Below are positions 32,817 through 44,751 of a stretch of DNA of 64,000 nucleotides, one piece after another (the first letter of the stretch is position 1; every line of letters starts with the position of its first letter). The notes under the pieces are model-generated. The model ran no database searches and was not told where the DNA came from. It worked only from the letters and a program-made list of their open reading frames with translations. The DNA comes from Rhypophila decipiens (lineage: Eukaryota; Ascomycota; Sordariomycetes; Sordariales; Naviculisporaceae): positions 558,001-622,000 of the forward strand of contig MU858047.1 in NCBI GenBank assembly GCA_033297075.1, written 5' to 3'. A program made the position numbers and the translations under genes.

Positions 32817-35150
32817 TCAACTTTCGAGGAACGCCTCGCTCAAAATACCGCTCAAACCAACCCCAAGACCACCACCACCACGTTTCTTCTCCACCTGCAC
32901 CATCGCAGGATCATACTTGTCTTTCTCCTCAACCTGGCCATCCTCCTTTTCCTCTATATTCTTCTTCTTATATTCTTCCACCTTTTTCATCCTCTCCTCC
33001 TCGGCCTCCTCAAGCGAGGCAGTCCCCTCGGGCGGGACAAACTTGCCATCGACAAGTTTCCACCCGAATCTCTGCAATCGCCTCCACTCCATCATGAGAC
33101 GATAGCGAACCAACTCCCCGGCTGCTCTAGCATCCTCGGCAGAATCATGTCCCAAAGTCTCACTGCCCGGCTCCGGGTCCGCCTGGATGATTTTATTCAA
33201 GTGATTCGCCATGAGTTGTTTCAGCCCGTGACGGACTGGTAGTCCTACTCGGTGGGGGAATAACAAGACTGTGTCGATCAATGTCGGGTGGATTACTCGT
33301 AGTGCGTTGAGGTCGTTCTCTAGACCGTGGCCGATGAGTGGTGTGTCGGGGGATATGAGCTTGAATAGCAGGTCGCGGGCTACTACCGGGGAGGGGACGA
33401 TTGGGAGTCTCTTTCTACTTTTCTGTGACTGGGGCTTGTCGCCCTTTATTTCGCCGTCTTCTTGGTCCTCACCTGCAGCTTTAGGGTCTTCGGTAGCGAC
33501 TGTCTCTCCCTCAACCAAAGCTTCGTAATCAAAGTCCTCAGTCCACGGCACGGCATTGACAAGATCCTCGGGCCAAACACCCGAGTACCGCGAGTTGAGA
33601 TCAATAATCTCACCAACAGGATACACCAGAACATCCAGCAGGACCTTCCCATCAGGCCAGCTCGTAGCAGTCAGTCGGAGTAGCTCCAATCCATGGACTG
33701 TATACCCCATCTCGCAGTCAAAGCACACAGCACGATCCTTGGGCACTGTCGGGTTAGGCGGTGTCTCCATAAACGGCACCAAGGCCGCCAGTCTTGCCGG
33801 GGCACCTGCTTTAAAGACGTGCGACTCCCCCGTGATACACCCGCTAGACTGGCCCGCAGCCTGACCGCAGCATTTGTACTTCTTTTTGTTGACGTTATCG
33901 CTCGCTGCTCGCTCGGGGTACCAGAGCTTGCCCCAGTGGTAGGTACACTTGCCGCCTGTGGTGAGAGCCCCGTCCTCTTCGCGGCGGCCGGGGAATACCT
34001 GGAACCGGGTCTGGCATCTGTCGCACTTTTCCCAGCCGAGCGAAGCTTCCTGGCCTGCTCGTGCTTTGGCGATTGCCTCTTCGGTGGGTAATGTCGGCAC
34101 GTAGTTGTAAATGGAGAGCTCCGTGATTGGTGTGAAGAGGCGGGAGAGCAGAGTGACTTCCTGCTGGGGCGTCAGTTCCGTGGTAATCTCCTTAGGTACT
34201 CCAGGCTTGAGCCTAGAAGGAGGCTTCTTAGGCGTCGAAGCAGCCACCTTCTTCTTATACTCGGTTAGCCGCTCGTCCCTCCACTGGCCTGGAGTCATGC
34301 GCTTGTAGTGCATGATGCGGTTCTTGATGATGTTCTCGTAGATGGATGCTTTCTCGGTGGCTAGCTTTTCTTCCTCGTCGAGTGCCATCCAGATCAGTTC
34401 TTGGACGGAGAGGACGAGGTTTTTCTCGTCATCTTTGGCGTCCTTTTTTAGTTCATTGTTGAGGCGCGTGTATTGGTCGTGCAGCATCTTAAGCGCCTTG
34501 TACCGGAAGTCATGAGGGGCCGGGGCAGCTGACTTGAGGTGACGAGGGTTGAGTGCTTCTATCTTTCGGGGCGCAGGTGGCTTCGTGACTGCCGGCGCTG
34601 GGGGTGTGACTGTGGCAGCTGCCGGTGTTGGGGTTGCGACCGAGGCCGATCCTGGGCGGATGGTCGTGGCAGCTGAGCTGGTTTTGAGCGGCGTCGAGGC
34701 GGTTTGGGGAAGCGTTTTGGAAGCAGAATTAACGGATGATTTTGTGGCAGGAGATGAAGCGCTCGGAGATGGCCGAGGAGAGTGGTTCAGGTTCCGTCTC
34801 AGAGGAGGGGGAGACACGGGCTTCTTGGCCGTCGAAATCTCAATGTTTGTCTGTTTGAGCTCTGAAGCATCCGGCGACAGCTTCAACCGCTTGCGTGAGC
34901 TGTCTTGGTCCCGGGATCCGTCTTCGCTGCCATCCAGCCCGGCTCCAGCACGCCGCTTCTCCCGGTTATGCTGCAAAGGACATGAAGTCTTCTTGCAATT
35001 GTCTCCCTCCGGACAGGCAATTGACCCGAGGTTGCTCAATACCGTATCCATTCTGGACCTGGCGGTGCTGAGCCGCCGCGAGAGGTTATCCTGTTCTCTG
35101 TCTCGTCCTCCGCCTTGTGGCACAATTTGCAGACTTCTGCGGAAGGGCAA
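32817..35150 (-). CDS. REX3: RNA exonuclease 3, DEDDh type
   Basis: A single exon, 777 aa. An N-terminal CCCH-like cluster (CPEGDNCKKTSCPLQH) is followed by a Ser/Pro/Ala-rich linker. At about 395 a Cys-rich element begins (CDRC...C...H, later CCG). The exonuclease domain starts near 470, with Exo I AVCFDCEMG, Exo II PLIGHGLENDL and Exo III HDSAEDARAAGEL, which supply the four acidic residues and the His. Rex3 trims the 3' end of RNase MRP RNA and other small RNAs. The ATG at 35150 could be replaced by one 33 codons later (MDTVLSNLG), immediately before the Cys cluster. Confidence 0.93.
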   Translation of the reverse strand: MPFRRSLQIVPQGGGRDREQDNLSRRLSTARSRMDTVLSNLGSIACPEGDNCKKTSCPLQHNREKRRAGAGLDGSEDGSRDQDSSRKRLKLSPDASELKQTNIEISTAKKPVSPPPLRRNLNHSPRPSPSASSPATKSSVNSASKTLPQTASTPLKTSSAATTIRPGSASVATPTPAAATVTPPAPAVTKPPAPRKIEALNPRHLKSAAPAPHDFRYKALKMLHDQYTRLNNELKKDAKDDEKNLVLSVQELIWMALDEEEKLATEKASIYENIIKNRIMHYKRMTPGQWRDERLTEYKKKVAASTPKKPPSRLKPGVPKEITTELTPQQEVTLLSRLFTPITELSIYNYVPTLPTEEAIAKARAGQEASLGWEKCDRCQTRFQVFPGRREEDGALTTGGKCTYHWGKLWYPERAASDNVNKKKYKCCGQAAGQSSGCITGESHVFKAGAPARLAALVPFMETPPNPTVPKDRAVCFDCEMGYTVHGLELLRLTATSWPDGKVLLDVLVYPVGEIIDLNSRYSGVWPEDLVNAVPWTEDFDYEALVEGETVATEDPKAAGEDQEDGEIKGDKPQSQKSRKRLPIVPSPVVARDLLFKLISPDTPLIGHGLENDLNALRVIHPTLIDTVLLFPHRVGLPVRHGLKQLMANHLNKIIQADPEPGSETLGHDSAEDARAAGELVRYRLMMEWRRLQRFGWKLVDGKFVPPEGTASLEEAEEERMKKVEEYKKKNIEEKEDGQVEEKDKYDPAMVQVEKKRGGGGLGVGLSGILSEAFLES

Positions 35151-36148
35151 ACAGTATGAGACTGCAAACTTTAGACCAAGTCGAGCCGTAGTCCTGCGAC
35201 TTTAGCGATCAAATGAGAGTCCACCGTCGTACCAAACACGTGCGGGCGAGTCTTCATGAGTCGGGCGTGGGTGAGAAGGGCACAGTGAATTGAGGAGAAA
35301 GCGAGTTGGTCCTTTTTCATTCAGTGGTGGCGGGTTTGGCTTGCTGTAATGGTATACGTAAAATGGTTGGCAAGACGGGATGAAATCTTGTCTCTGTGTA
35401 TATTGCAGGACTAACCCTCTTGAAGTAAACAGCAGATGGGTTCGAACAAGCTTTCCGGCAGCCGTTCAGGGGTTGGAAATTCAAGTTAAAGCCGTGAGTG
35501 GAGACCAAACATAAATCGAACATGAAAGACAGCTTCCGTGCGTCGCCTATGTTAGATGGTTAAGGCAATCACAGCTTCGAAACACGGGACGCAGTCATGA
35601 CTTTGAACCGGCTGGTGACTGAGGCAACGGCTGTGTCCTTGTAAGCACTGGGATGGGATGGATCTTGATAACTTGATATTGGGGGAGCTGAGTGCTGGTG
35701 GATGGTATGAGATGGGTTTACGGAGTCCGGGTAAGGCGGCCCCAAAAGTAAGGCGCTCGCTGTGGAGGCAGCTGAGGCTCCAGCCACTTGAACCTTACAA
35801 GTCACTTTGTACCACTGAGCCACCAAAAACGTCTTTGTTCTGTACAAATAGTACTCTGTTCATCGCTTACATTAGACACTGAAAAGAGATAGAAGGGAGT
35901 CTGTAAATCATTTACTTAAGAATATTTCTTTTTTCAATTCACCACATACGCTTTTTACTATGAATGAGAGGAGGCAAACGGTTCATGCCGCTGGATGGCT
36001 ATCAGACCCAAAACAACACCACTACAAGGTAGTAGGTACTCGGCCACTCGGGAAGAAAAATATCATGGCGAAAGAGATAAAAATACAAAGTTCTGATGTG
36101 GTGATTGTCCTCATTTCCCTAATTCAACATCGTACATGCATCTCTCCT
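35151..36148. other. Intergenic
   Basis: No gene recognised. A tRNA A-box-like sequence at 35788-35825 (minus) was examined and rejected. Confidence 0.5.
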
Positions 36149-37036
36149 TTATGGCCTGCCTACGTTCATCAACAGGCTCGATCCCTTTCCACCTGGAAGA
36201 TAGGCCACATTCGGGTTGCTTGCAAGTGTTGTCGCAATCTCACGACTGGCCTCGATCTTACGGATCTGAATCAAGCCATCACCGCTCTTGGCGATAGCCC
36301 GCCCGATGGTGTCGGCGCTCTCGGCTTCGCCCTCAGCACGGATAACGTTGGCCTGGCGCTCCTGCTCGGCCCGCTCGACAATGAAGCGCGCACGCTCGGC
36401 ATCCTGCTGCGCAATCTGCTTCTGCTCTACCGCCTTGGTGAACTCCTTGCCGAATGTCATGTGTGTGATGGATACGTCTTCGAGGGCGATGTTGAACTCT
36501 GCAGCTCTCTTCATGAGGTCTTGTCGGATGCGTTGGGAAACAGCCTCACGTTGTGTGATGAGCTCGGCCGCATCGAACTGGGCAACAATAGACTTGAGCA
36601 CTTCGTTTCCGATGGAGGGGAGAACACGTTCATCGTAGTCGCGGCCGAGAGTCTTTGTGTTTACATGTCAGCGTTTCTGTTCTGTCATCGAAGAGAACAA
36701 GATGGGACGTACCTGGTATATCTTGGGCAATGCCTTCACTTCCGGTCGGTGCAGCACTCTCAGCGTCAAGCTGACCATTTGCAGATCCTTGCTTCCGGTC
36801 GTGGTTCCGATGGTCCTGGGCTTCGTCCGCACATCGAAGATAATGGGTTTTTGAATCCAGGGAATCAGGAAATGTGTTCCCTCGTTAACCACCTGCTCCT
36901 TGACTCCAGAAAACCGATCGAAGATAACTGCGCGAGATCCGCCGCGGACATCGTATATCGCATTCGACGCCAGGGAGACAGCGATGGCTCCCGGAACGAC
37001 GAACTTGTAAAGCGAGCTAAGTCCTTGAGCCGCCAT
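36149..37036 (-). CDS. PHB1: Prohibitin 1
   Basis: Exons 37036-36713 and 36652-36149 give 275 aa, the usual length. An N-terminal anchor (KFVVPGAIAVSLASNAIY) is followed by the SPFH/PHB domain with GGSRAVIFDRFSGV, GTHFLIPWIQKPIIFDVRTKP and, across the intron, KIYQTLGRDYDERVLPSI. The coiled coil QRIRQDLMKRAAEFNI...AEQERQANVIRAEGEAESA and the tail follow. It forms ring complexes with Phb2 in the inner mitochondrial membrane. The intron ends AAAG, an acceptor type seen repeatedly in this window. Divergent from QCR8. Confidence 0.97.
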
Positions 37037-37425
37037 TGTGATCGATTTGACCGTGTCTTCTGTGGATCAAATCTGTCGTCGATCGGTAGCGGAGCTCAAT
37101 GTCGTCGACTGAGATGATGTTGAAGCTTTTCGAGGCTGACTGAGCTTGTTGCTTGCCGGGAGCTTTCACGTTTGACTGGGATGGATGGTTTAATGGTGAA
37201 GTGGGTCCGAGCTTTCGCGGTCAACTTTTCTGGGAGCTGTGGGGCCGTGCACACAAAGCTCAAGGAGCTTAACCCAATTCGCGCTAACCGCTCTGGGGCC
37301 GGTCATTCTCGGATCTGTCGTCGACGATTTGCAAGACAAACCTCCATTATTCGACCGACCCCACGACGTCGACGGCAATCAATTGACTCAACCCAGACAC
37401 GCTTTCCCCGGAAACACAGACAAAA
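37037..37425. promoter_or_regulatory. Bidirectional promoter of PHB1 and QCR8
   Basis: 389 bp shared by two nuclear genes for inner-membrane mitochondrial proteins. Confidence 0.6.
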
Positions 37426-38085
37426 ATGCGCCCTACTCAGTCTATGATGGGAGGCGGCGGAGGAGCTCCCGTTGGCAAGCACAACCAGTCAGTCCACCCT
37501 CAATCACAGTCCGACCTCACCCGATGAGTCTTTTGCTGCGACGCCAGCTAGGACACAAGCTTCGATACACATTGCGCCCTCCAGACACTTGCGAATGATG
37601 GCTAACTCTGGTTCTCTTCTAGCTACCTCGGAGGATGGGGTGCCTTTGGTGAGTTCGAGTCGACCTTGATCAGCGCGACGAGCCGCTACGTCCCGATGTG
37701 AAAACCGTCAACCGCACCGACGAAGATGCGGCACAGTGTCTCGACGATTTAATCAATGGAGGAATATATAACTGACCTTGTCTTTCCTGGACAGGTGGCA
37801 TGAAGCAAAAGGGCATCATCTCTTACGGTATCGCCAACAACCGCCAGAACCCCATCGCCGGTGCCTTCCATGACGCCATCTTCAACACCTGGAGACGGTT
37901 CTACGGCCAGGTCTTTTACTGGGCACCTCCTGCGATTGGCGCCTACTACATCCTGAACTGGGCAATTGAGAGGTAGGTGGAAGGATGAAGATAACCTCAG
38001 GCTCGAGGCTGGTTCTGACACTTATCACAGGAACGAGTACCTCAACTCAAAGGCAGGTCGCGCTGAGTTTGCCGATTCGGAGTAA
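37426..38085 (+). CDS. QCR8: Cytochrome bc1 complex subunit 8
   Basis: Exons 37426-37487, 37623-37648, 37795-37972 and 38031-38085 sum to 321 nt, 106 aa. The 26-nt second exon encodes HYLGGWGAFG together with its neighbours, and exon 3 continues GMKQKGIISYGIANNRQNP. The order 'H-Y-x-G-W-G, K-Q-K-G-I' is diagnostic for subunit VIII. A single membrane helix, VFYWAPPAIGAYYILNWAIE, sits near residues 66-86. It is part of the Q-binding side of complex III. Exon 1 is glycine-rich (GGGGGAPVG). Confidence 0.95.
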
Positions 38086-40119
38086 TTCTGGGATTTTGGA
38101 GAGCGTGTGCCGAATTAAAACGAACCTGTACATCATCATCCGACCGTTAGGGCCGAGCCGGGCTCTATTATAGATTTCATTGCCGTCCGAACGCTTCACC
38201 ATTTGTTTTGATCTTTGCGGTTGCGTGTCTGCACTCGTCCTCTTTTGCTGTTGGGCGTCTTCTCGCTATTCCTCGTCATTTGCCTTTGGTTACGACGAAC
38301 AATCGACTGGGGCCGAGATGTGTCATAATTGTCGAACCTCTGGCAGTCTTCCGTGGCCGCACAAGTACCCGGAGATCAATATTGGGAGGCATGTTTCGCA
38401 ATCACGACCTGACCATTGTTCTTGTTCAAATCACTATAAGCAAATTGCCAACCAATCTTGTTTGTGTGTTTGGGTTGCTGACCAACCGTCCCAACAGCCA
38501 TATCTCCAACAGCACGCTGAATGAGACGAGGGATAAATTCTTCGCCATGTTTTCTTCATCAGTATCAAGATCTCATTGGCCTTGAAGGCGTAACTAAAGG
38601 AGTAGCACTGGCCATTTGAGGAGACAGTTCTCTCATAACTCGAGACCGGTATCCAGATGAAGGTTCAGCTCTAAGGTTGGATAGATTAAGATTGATAGTC
38701 CTGGAAATAGCTAAATGTTTGTATATGTACAGTACTACGAATCCCATAAATAACGTATCAACGCCTTCTTGTCATAAAGTAACGCCTGAATTCAGCGTAC
38801 TAGAACCCCTACTGACTGTAGTGAATTAAGGCATTAGAGGATCTTATTAATTCCTTTCTTACATCTTAAAACGTCTTGAGAGTGAAGGCCGAGTATTGCC
38901 GGGGAACATTAAACTCAGCACCACATTAACCATCAACCAACCTCTCATAACAGGCAAACCGAGCCCCGATCTCGCTGCATGGAAACCAAGCACTCAATAT
39001 TTCTCTCTTGACCCGCCCAGATCAATGACATGCAGGTGAATCCCATTATTACTTTGCAGGTCTTTTACCCCTCGCCAACAATTCTCAGTTGGAGGGACCA
39101 CGTGAAGGGAAAATTACGAGCTCCGAGCTGTACTAGTACCCCTCCCAGCCCGAATGCGACATGATTGACATGGGTCATTCAACCACGGGGATGCGTTTGT
39201 TGAGCCCAGTGGATTGACAAGAAAAGAAACGAAAGCCGTTGTTGTTGAACCTGTTCTCTCGTTCTTGAGGTCCCCACTATCGCCGGATCTGGGTTGGTAA
39301 TAGTCGGCTTGTCTAGTGCGGTTTCCCCCGAACTTAAACACATGCCGCAAGGCGTACGCAAAACAGATTCATAGAAAAGAACAAGTTAAAGATATATCCA
39401 TTTTCCTCCGGACTAGCTGTCCGTGGCTTCATTCTTTCCCCAGGCACCAAAAGGGGATTCTGAGACAAACGCCGGCGCTGCAACTTGGCAGACTTCCGAA
39501 TTCTTTTTTTTTTAATTCCTTTGCTTTGTTTGGCTTCCCCCTGTGCAAGCCCGACGCCTCAGTTTTGGAACTTGCAGCCATTCTCGGCTCGACAGAGTTT
39601 AAAAAAAGGCCAACGCGACGACAACATCATACCTCACCAAAAGACCCATCGGGCTGTAATTCAGAAATTCATTACCACGTGTAAGGTACAGAAAGGCGCC
39701 GAGGCTGACGACATTGACCAACTGTTGCTCCCGGGAAGGAGAGAAGTCGTCTGGTCCGTTCTTTGAACCCCCCCAGTCCGTGCCGTCGCCCAGCGCCCGC
39801 GTTCACCACCCTCGCTCTCGGCAATCTTCCTCAACAACCGAGCGAGACGCTCCCACTCTGACGCTGTTTTGCTTCTTGCACCAAAACACCCCATTTTCCA
39901 CTCCAAGCGACAATTGTTACTCGGCACAGACCTTGAATACTGAGATACCTCCAGTTGCATGTTAAAAGAGCTACAACGGTTTGCTCCAAATTTCGTATAT
40001 CGACGAGTCGTACTCAACGCCAGAGCTCGCGGCTCTCCGGACTCCTGAAACTCAGCTGGTTCCCTCCCTCGCCGGCGTCGCACCTCGACCTTGATGGCGT
40101 CCTCCATGACGACAACACG
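38086..40119. other. Long intergenic region and NEM1 leader
   Basis: About 2 kb without a recognised gene. T-rich runs near 39500-39515. The last 165 bp are open in frame with NEM1 but lack an ATG, so they are read as 5' leader. Confidence 0.45.
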
Positions 40120-41803
40120 ATGAACTCCCTCAACATAATCTCGGCCCGAGTGTCCCCCACGTCGAGTCCGGCACCGACACGAACGAATTCCCTGAGCGCA
40201 TTAGGGTTGGCCGTCAGCCAGGATGATGACGAGGATAGGCCACGGGACACCGATCCCGCCCCATTGGGCCTGAACAACGAGAAGGATAGGCTTTCGTCCG
40301 AGCCCGACGACCTGATGATTCAGGAACAAAACCAAAAAGATGACAGCTATATTATGCCCGACGAGGATACTCCTCTCTTGTCTCACGGCCAAGCGAAAGA
40401 AATGAGTTCAAACGGGTCTCGGTGGGCGATGCTCCCCAAACGCATCACGGCGGCATTCATCACGTCGGTTCGCTGGGTCCTCTCTACTCTGGCAGCCCCA
40501 GGTGTTTACTTAATAGCCTGCCTCTACGATGAGAATGGAAACTTCTCCCCGTTATTACAGCTCAAAAGGTTATTTGGCCTCTACGGGGGCGATGCGACAA
40601 AGATGGCGGAGGACTACCAGAAACGGATAGCGGAAAAGGACGGGCAGGCCATGATGGACGGGAATACAGACAACAAGCCTAGCCGGTTTGGTTCTGTAAG
40701 ATCTCGGTTTCTAGGGTCAAGCGGGTCTTCGTCATCCGGCTTGTCTTCCGACTCGGAGTCGGAGGCAGTCACGGGCAAGGAACGTGGGAGCAGTAGACGG
40801 GGCTCGGGAGCAACGGTCGATAAGAGACACCTGCGCTCCAAGTCGCTACAGGACTCGGAAGAAATAGCGCCAGCCCGACGCTCGATCCGAATCAAGCTCC
40901 ATTCTGACGCCGACCCTGCACGACAGCGCAAACACCGAAAGGTCCAGTCCGCGAGTGCTAGGTCCTCCACCCCCGACTCGAACTCTACCACCACCTCTAC
41001 CCCACCGTCGAAAGACATCTCAGCCCAGCTCAAATCCCCGACCTCTCCCATCGGCGCTCTCACGAAATACCCCAAGACCCCGGCCCCTCCGAGGCCGTTA
41101 ATACCCCGACGACAGCCCTCGTATATCAACATTGATGCGGCCAATGTAAAACACCAAAAGACACTAATCCTCGACCTGGACGAGACCCTCATCCACAGCA
41201 TGTCCAAGGGAGGCAGGATGAACAGCGGGCACATGGTGGAGGTGCGCCTGCACACGACGTACGTGGGCGTGGGCGGGCAGGCGAGCATCGGCCCGCAACA
41301 CCCCATCTTGTACTATGTGCACAAGAGGCCGCACTGCGATGAATTCTTGCGGCGCGTGAGCCGCTGGTTCAATCTCGTTGTGTTTACGGCCAGCGTGCAA
41401 GAGTACGCCGACCCGGTGATTGACTGGCTCGAGTCGGACCGGAAATACTTTTCGGCGAGGTACTATCGGCAGCATTGCACGTTTCGGCATGGGGCGTTTA
41501 TCAAGGATTTGAGCTCGGTCGAGCCGGATCTTAGTAAAGTGATGATATTGGATAATAGTCCTTTGAGTTATATGTTTCATCAGGGTCAGTTTTTTGTTTA
41601 CTTTCTCGATTGTTGTTTGTGTTTCCGGTTGACTAACTTTATGAATAATAGACAATGCGATCCCGATACAAGGCTGGATCAGCGACCCCACGGATGGCGA
41701 CCTGATGTATTTGATACCCTTCCTCGAAGGACTGCAGTACGTGTCTGATGTACGGGCTTTGTTGGCCCTTAGGGGCGGCGAGGATGGACAACATATGGCA
41801 TAA
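40120..41803 (+). CDS. NEM1: NEM1-type protein phosphatase (HAD/FCP family)
   Basis: Exons 40120-41584 and 41652-41803 give 538 aa. Two hydrophobic stretches around 108-135 (AAFITSVRWVL, APGVYLIACLY) anchor it in the ER/nuclear envelope. A Ser-rich linker with basic clusters follows. The catalytic domain starts with ILDLDETLIHS (nucleophile Asp352), then VHKRPHCDEFL, VVFTASVQEYADPV, and the end, rebuilt across the intron, VMILDNSPLSYMFHQDNAIPI and WISDPTDGDLMYLIPFLEGL. With Spo7 it dephosphorylates the Pah1 lipin, controlling lipid synthesis and nuclear membrane growth. The ATG at 40120 is the first good start. Confidence 0.92.
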
Positions 41804-43822
41804 ATATAAACACTGGGGTTTGTCTTACTTGAGTCGATATTTGTGTGAGATTGGCCGTTTGTCTTATTGGTTTTCTTGTTGTTTGTCTTTTCGATTGTTT
41901 ATTCTTTTCACTCATAGCATTATCATATTGTACGTGTTGTTATTATAATCCGATTTCTGTCCTTCTATCATTCCAGACCATCTATCCGTCCTATCCATCT
42001 TGCTTTTAGTTCAGAAGAAAAGTGACATTTAGCCAGCCTTGTCTGAGCGTGAGTTTTTTCTTTGCTCTTTTCTATTCTTACTCTTTCGAAGCCTTGCGCC
42101 AATGGGTAATCTGGAAGGCGCAAAGAGTCGAAGAGGTTATGGTAGCAGCGGGAGAGGTAAAATACATATAAGAAGGAATAATGGGGGAGATATAGCGGTA
42201 TATACGTAGAAGAGAGGTATTGGGTTGGTCTTCCGGTTAGGCGCTTCCAGCCTCGGAACGCAGTAGAGGTTAGATACTGTTTGGAATATTATTTTGGCCC
42301 CTGGAGTTATCACTGATTATTTTCGGCTTCCCCTTTTTTTTCCTCACTGGGGCAAACAGAGGTTGGAGGATCCAGCAGGACGGAATCAGGATATTCGCAG
42401 GGTGTGTCAGGAATCTTTACAATGTCCCATCCTCGATTACTCTGGAGAAGGCATAGAGGCTGGAGAGGTCATTCTGCTATAGTGTATTAATCCATCAAGC
42501 TTGAATCAGGTCTCAATATGCAAGAATATCCATCTACCGGCAGTATCAGTAGCAACAGCAACCTGGCCCTACTCTGAGGGTGCAGGCGGCTAAGAAGGAT
42601 TCAGGGGAAATTCCCCTCAAAGCTTGTATCGTATCCATCCACGGGAAGGCCGGGGTAGTGTCGGCTTCTGATGTTTGTCCTTGTTCCTGTCGTTCGAGTT
42701 CGTGAAAGGGGTTGGCAGGTAGGCGGGCAAGGCCACCTCCACAGCCCACTGCACCGGGGGGTTTACACCTACGTCACACAACTCAACCCTGGTAAGCGGG
42801 AAGGCGGGCGCAGTGGAAACACCGCGATCTTTTTCTCCAGGGAAGTTTCTCCTCGGGAGGGCACTTCAATGCCGAGGCGAATATAGATAACACGCTAAGT
42901 CTCAGTTCATTGAATTATGTCTTTTTTAATATTCTAAGCATAAATGGTACAGTTATTTCGCAGATTTCTCCTGGTTAATGTATGTAACCAATGGACTGAA
43001 TGCAGGCCCCGAGGAAGCGCCAGCCGCCGCCAGTGTTAAGTTAGCCGTTGCGTTAAGTCCAAGTAGTTTCAACATGGATATCTGCAAAATCACAAAGCGG
43101 ACAACAACAACTTTGGGATACGTTTCAGATCTCCATTACCAGGTCAATGGATGTCCCGGAATCGGATCAGACCGTTCGAGATTGAAAACAACCGAATACC
43201 GAAATGGTGAGGTTGAGAACAGCGAAAGTGTGCCAAGGAAGGTTATGAATGTCAAGTGGGGCGGGGAACCAGGCTGGCCAGGGTCCGCATCGGGAAGTCA
43301 TGGTGGTGACGTCATGGCGCAGCTTTAGAAAGATGGCGATTGCCCGGGCAAGCTACGATGCGATGATGTTATTGCCTTGCCTTCCATGCTGAACCACGAG
43401 GAATACGGTATTGTTACTCTCTGGCCCGCCTGTCAATCGCGTGATCTTCTGAAACCCGCCAATTAACGTAGTAGTCCGTACTGTATCGGTATTCTGTTGC
43501 TTCCAGTGTGGACCGAGACAGGTCATCAAACTGGTCTCCAGGAGGTCCGTCCCTGCTGCTTGGAATTTGGCCGGTGGTACTTGCTGTGAACCAGTGACGC
43601 ACAAAGAAGCAAGCTACCCCAGCTCGTCCCCTCCCCTCTCTCGATTTTAAAAGCCATCGTCTGTCCCTCCCCAAGTGCAATTCCTCTACACTCTACATCC
43701 TCCAATTATAATAAACAAAGAAAACTTGAACGTCCTCGAGACAAACCACGATTTTAACTCTACCCTCGAACATCCAACAAACAAACCTCTTCAAAATCAT
43801 CACCAACCCACATACCGACATC
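41804..43822. other. Long intergenic region
   Basis: About 2 kb. A 116-codon ORF at 42978-43328 has no recognisable feature. No RNA gene or transposon seen. The last 130 bp before the next ATG form a pyrimidine/AAC-rich leader. Confidence 0.45.
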
Positions 43823-44751
43823 ATGTCTCTTCAATGTAAGTTGGCTCCTCATCCTCATGGCAACATCCGGGAGAGCAGTTGGGTCCATACTCCTCCGATC
43901 CATTGTCCGCCGTCTTGACGTCAGACACGCATCTCCAATGTCGTCGAATCTCCCTCCTCGTTTCAGATCAAATGATTGGGTCTGGCTATCGCTATTGAAG
44001 TCTCAATTTCCGAACCGGGCGAATGAGTTGATTCAGGGGATTGGAGTTTCGGGGTCATCGGAACACTACCATGCCAGGAACTGCCTGAGATCACAGCATC
44101 AATACTGACCTCCATTCTCATCACAGACTTCCCCGCTGTCAAGCCTTCGGCCATTGCCCTCGGCACCGTCTTCAACCATGCCACCGAGCTCGCTGTCATG
44201 ACACCGCTCTTCGGAGCCACCTACAAGAAGGCCAAGGCCTCCAACTCGAAGGAGGAGTTCCTCAAGTCCCAGGAGGCCACCAGCACCGCCATTGCATGGG
44301 GTTCCGCTCTCGTCGGCTCCGCCCTTCAGTCATATGGTGTCGGTGCTCTCATCAACGCCACGGGAACTCTCAGCTATAAGGGATCTGCTTACCTCGGTGC
44401 TTTGATCTTTGCCGCCACTTCTGCCCCAGGAGTAAGCCCACACCCATCCATGGTCCTACCTGAGTTTGGCTAGTAACGGAAACTAACATGCCTCTCTAGT
44501 TCATCAACTCTCTCTTCGTCGAGAAGCAAACGCTCGAGGTTATTGGTGTTGGCGCCCTTGCCAAGCTGGTCGAGACTGTCGGTCTTTCCGTCGTCCTGAC
44601 CTGGTGGGGAACACGCACCGGTCCCTTCGACTAGTAAGTGCAATCATCGATCGAAGGGCAAGAAGGTCTCTCGGATACTAACATTCTTCGCTTTAGTGTT
44701 AACACCAGCCGTGGAACCCCTCTTAGCCGCAACTCTTTCCGAGCAGAGTAA
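43823..44751 (+). CDS. DUF1761 family membrane protein
   Basis: Exons 43823-43835, 44127-44431, 44500-44633 and 44697-44751 sum to 507 nt, 168 aa. The first exon encodes only MSLQ plus one base; the junction gives MSLQYFPAVKPSAIALGTVF. Four hydrophobic helices are visible (15-35, 60-85, 90-110, 130-150), with FNHATELAVMTPLFGATYK and LTWWGTRTGPFDYVNTSRGT as conserved parts. The family is known only as DUF1761 integral membrane proteins; function is unknown. Two introns carry clear CTAAC branch sites. The strong leader and tight splicing suggest an expressed gene. Confidence 0.8.

Noticed and set aside
35788..35825. tRNA-like A box and B box on the minus strand
   Set aside because: The boxes are about 16 bases too close for a tRNA and no acceptor stem pairs.
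42978..43328. 116-codon plus-strand ORF in a long intergenic region
   Set aside because: No domain, no splice context, no homologous pattern recognised.
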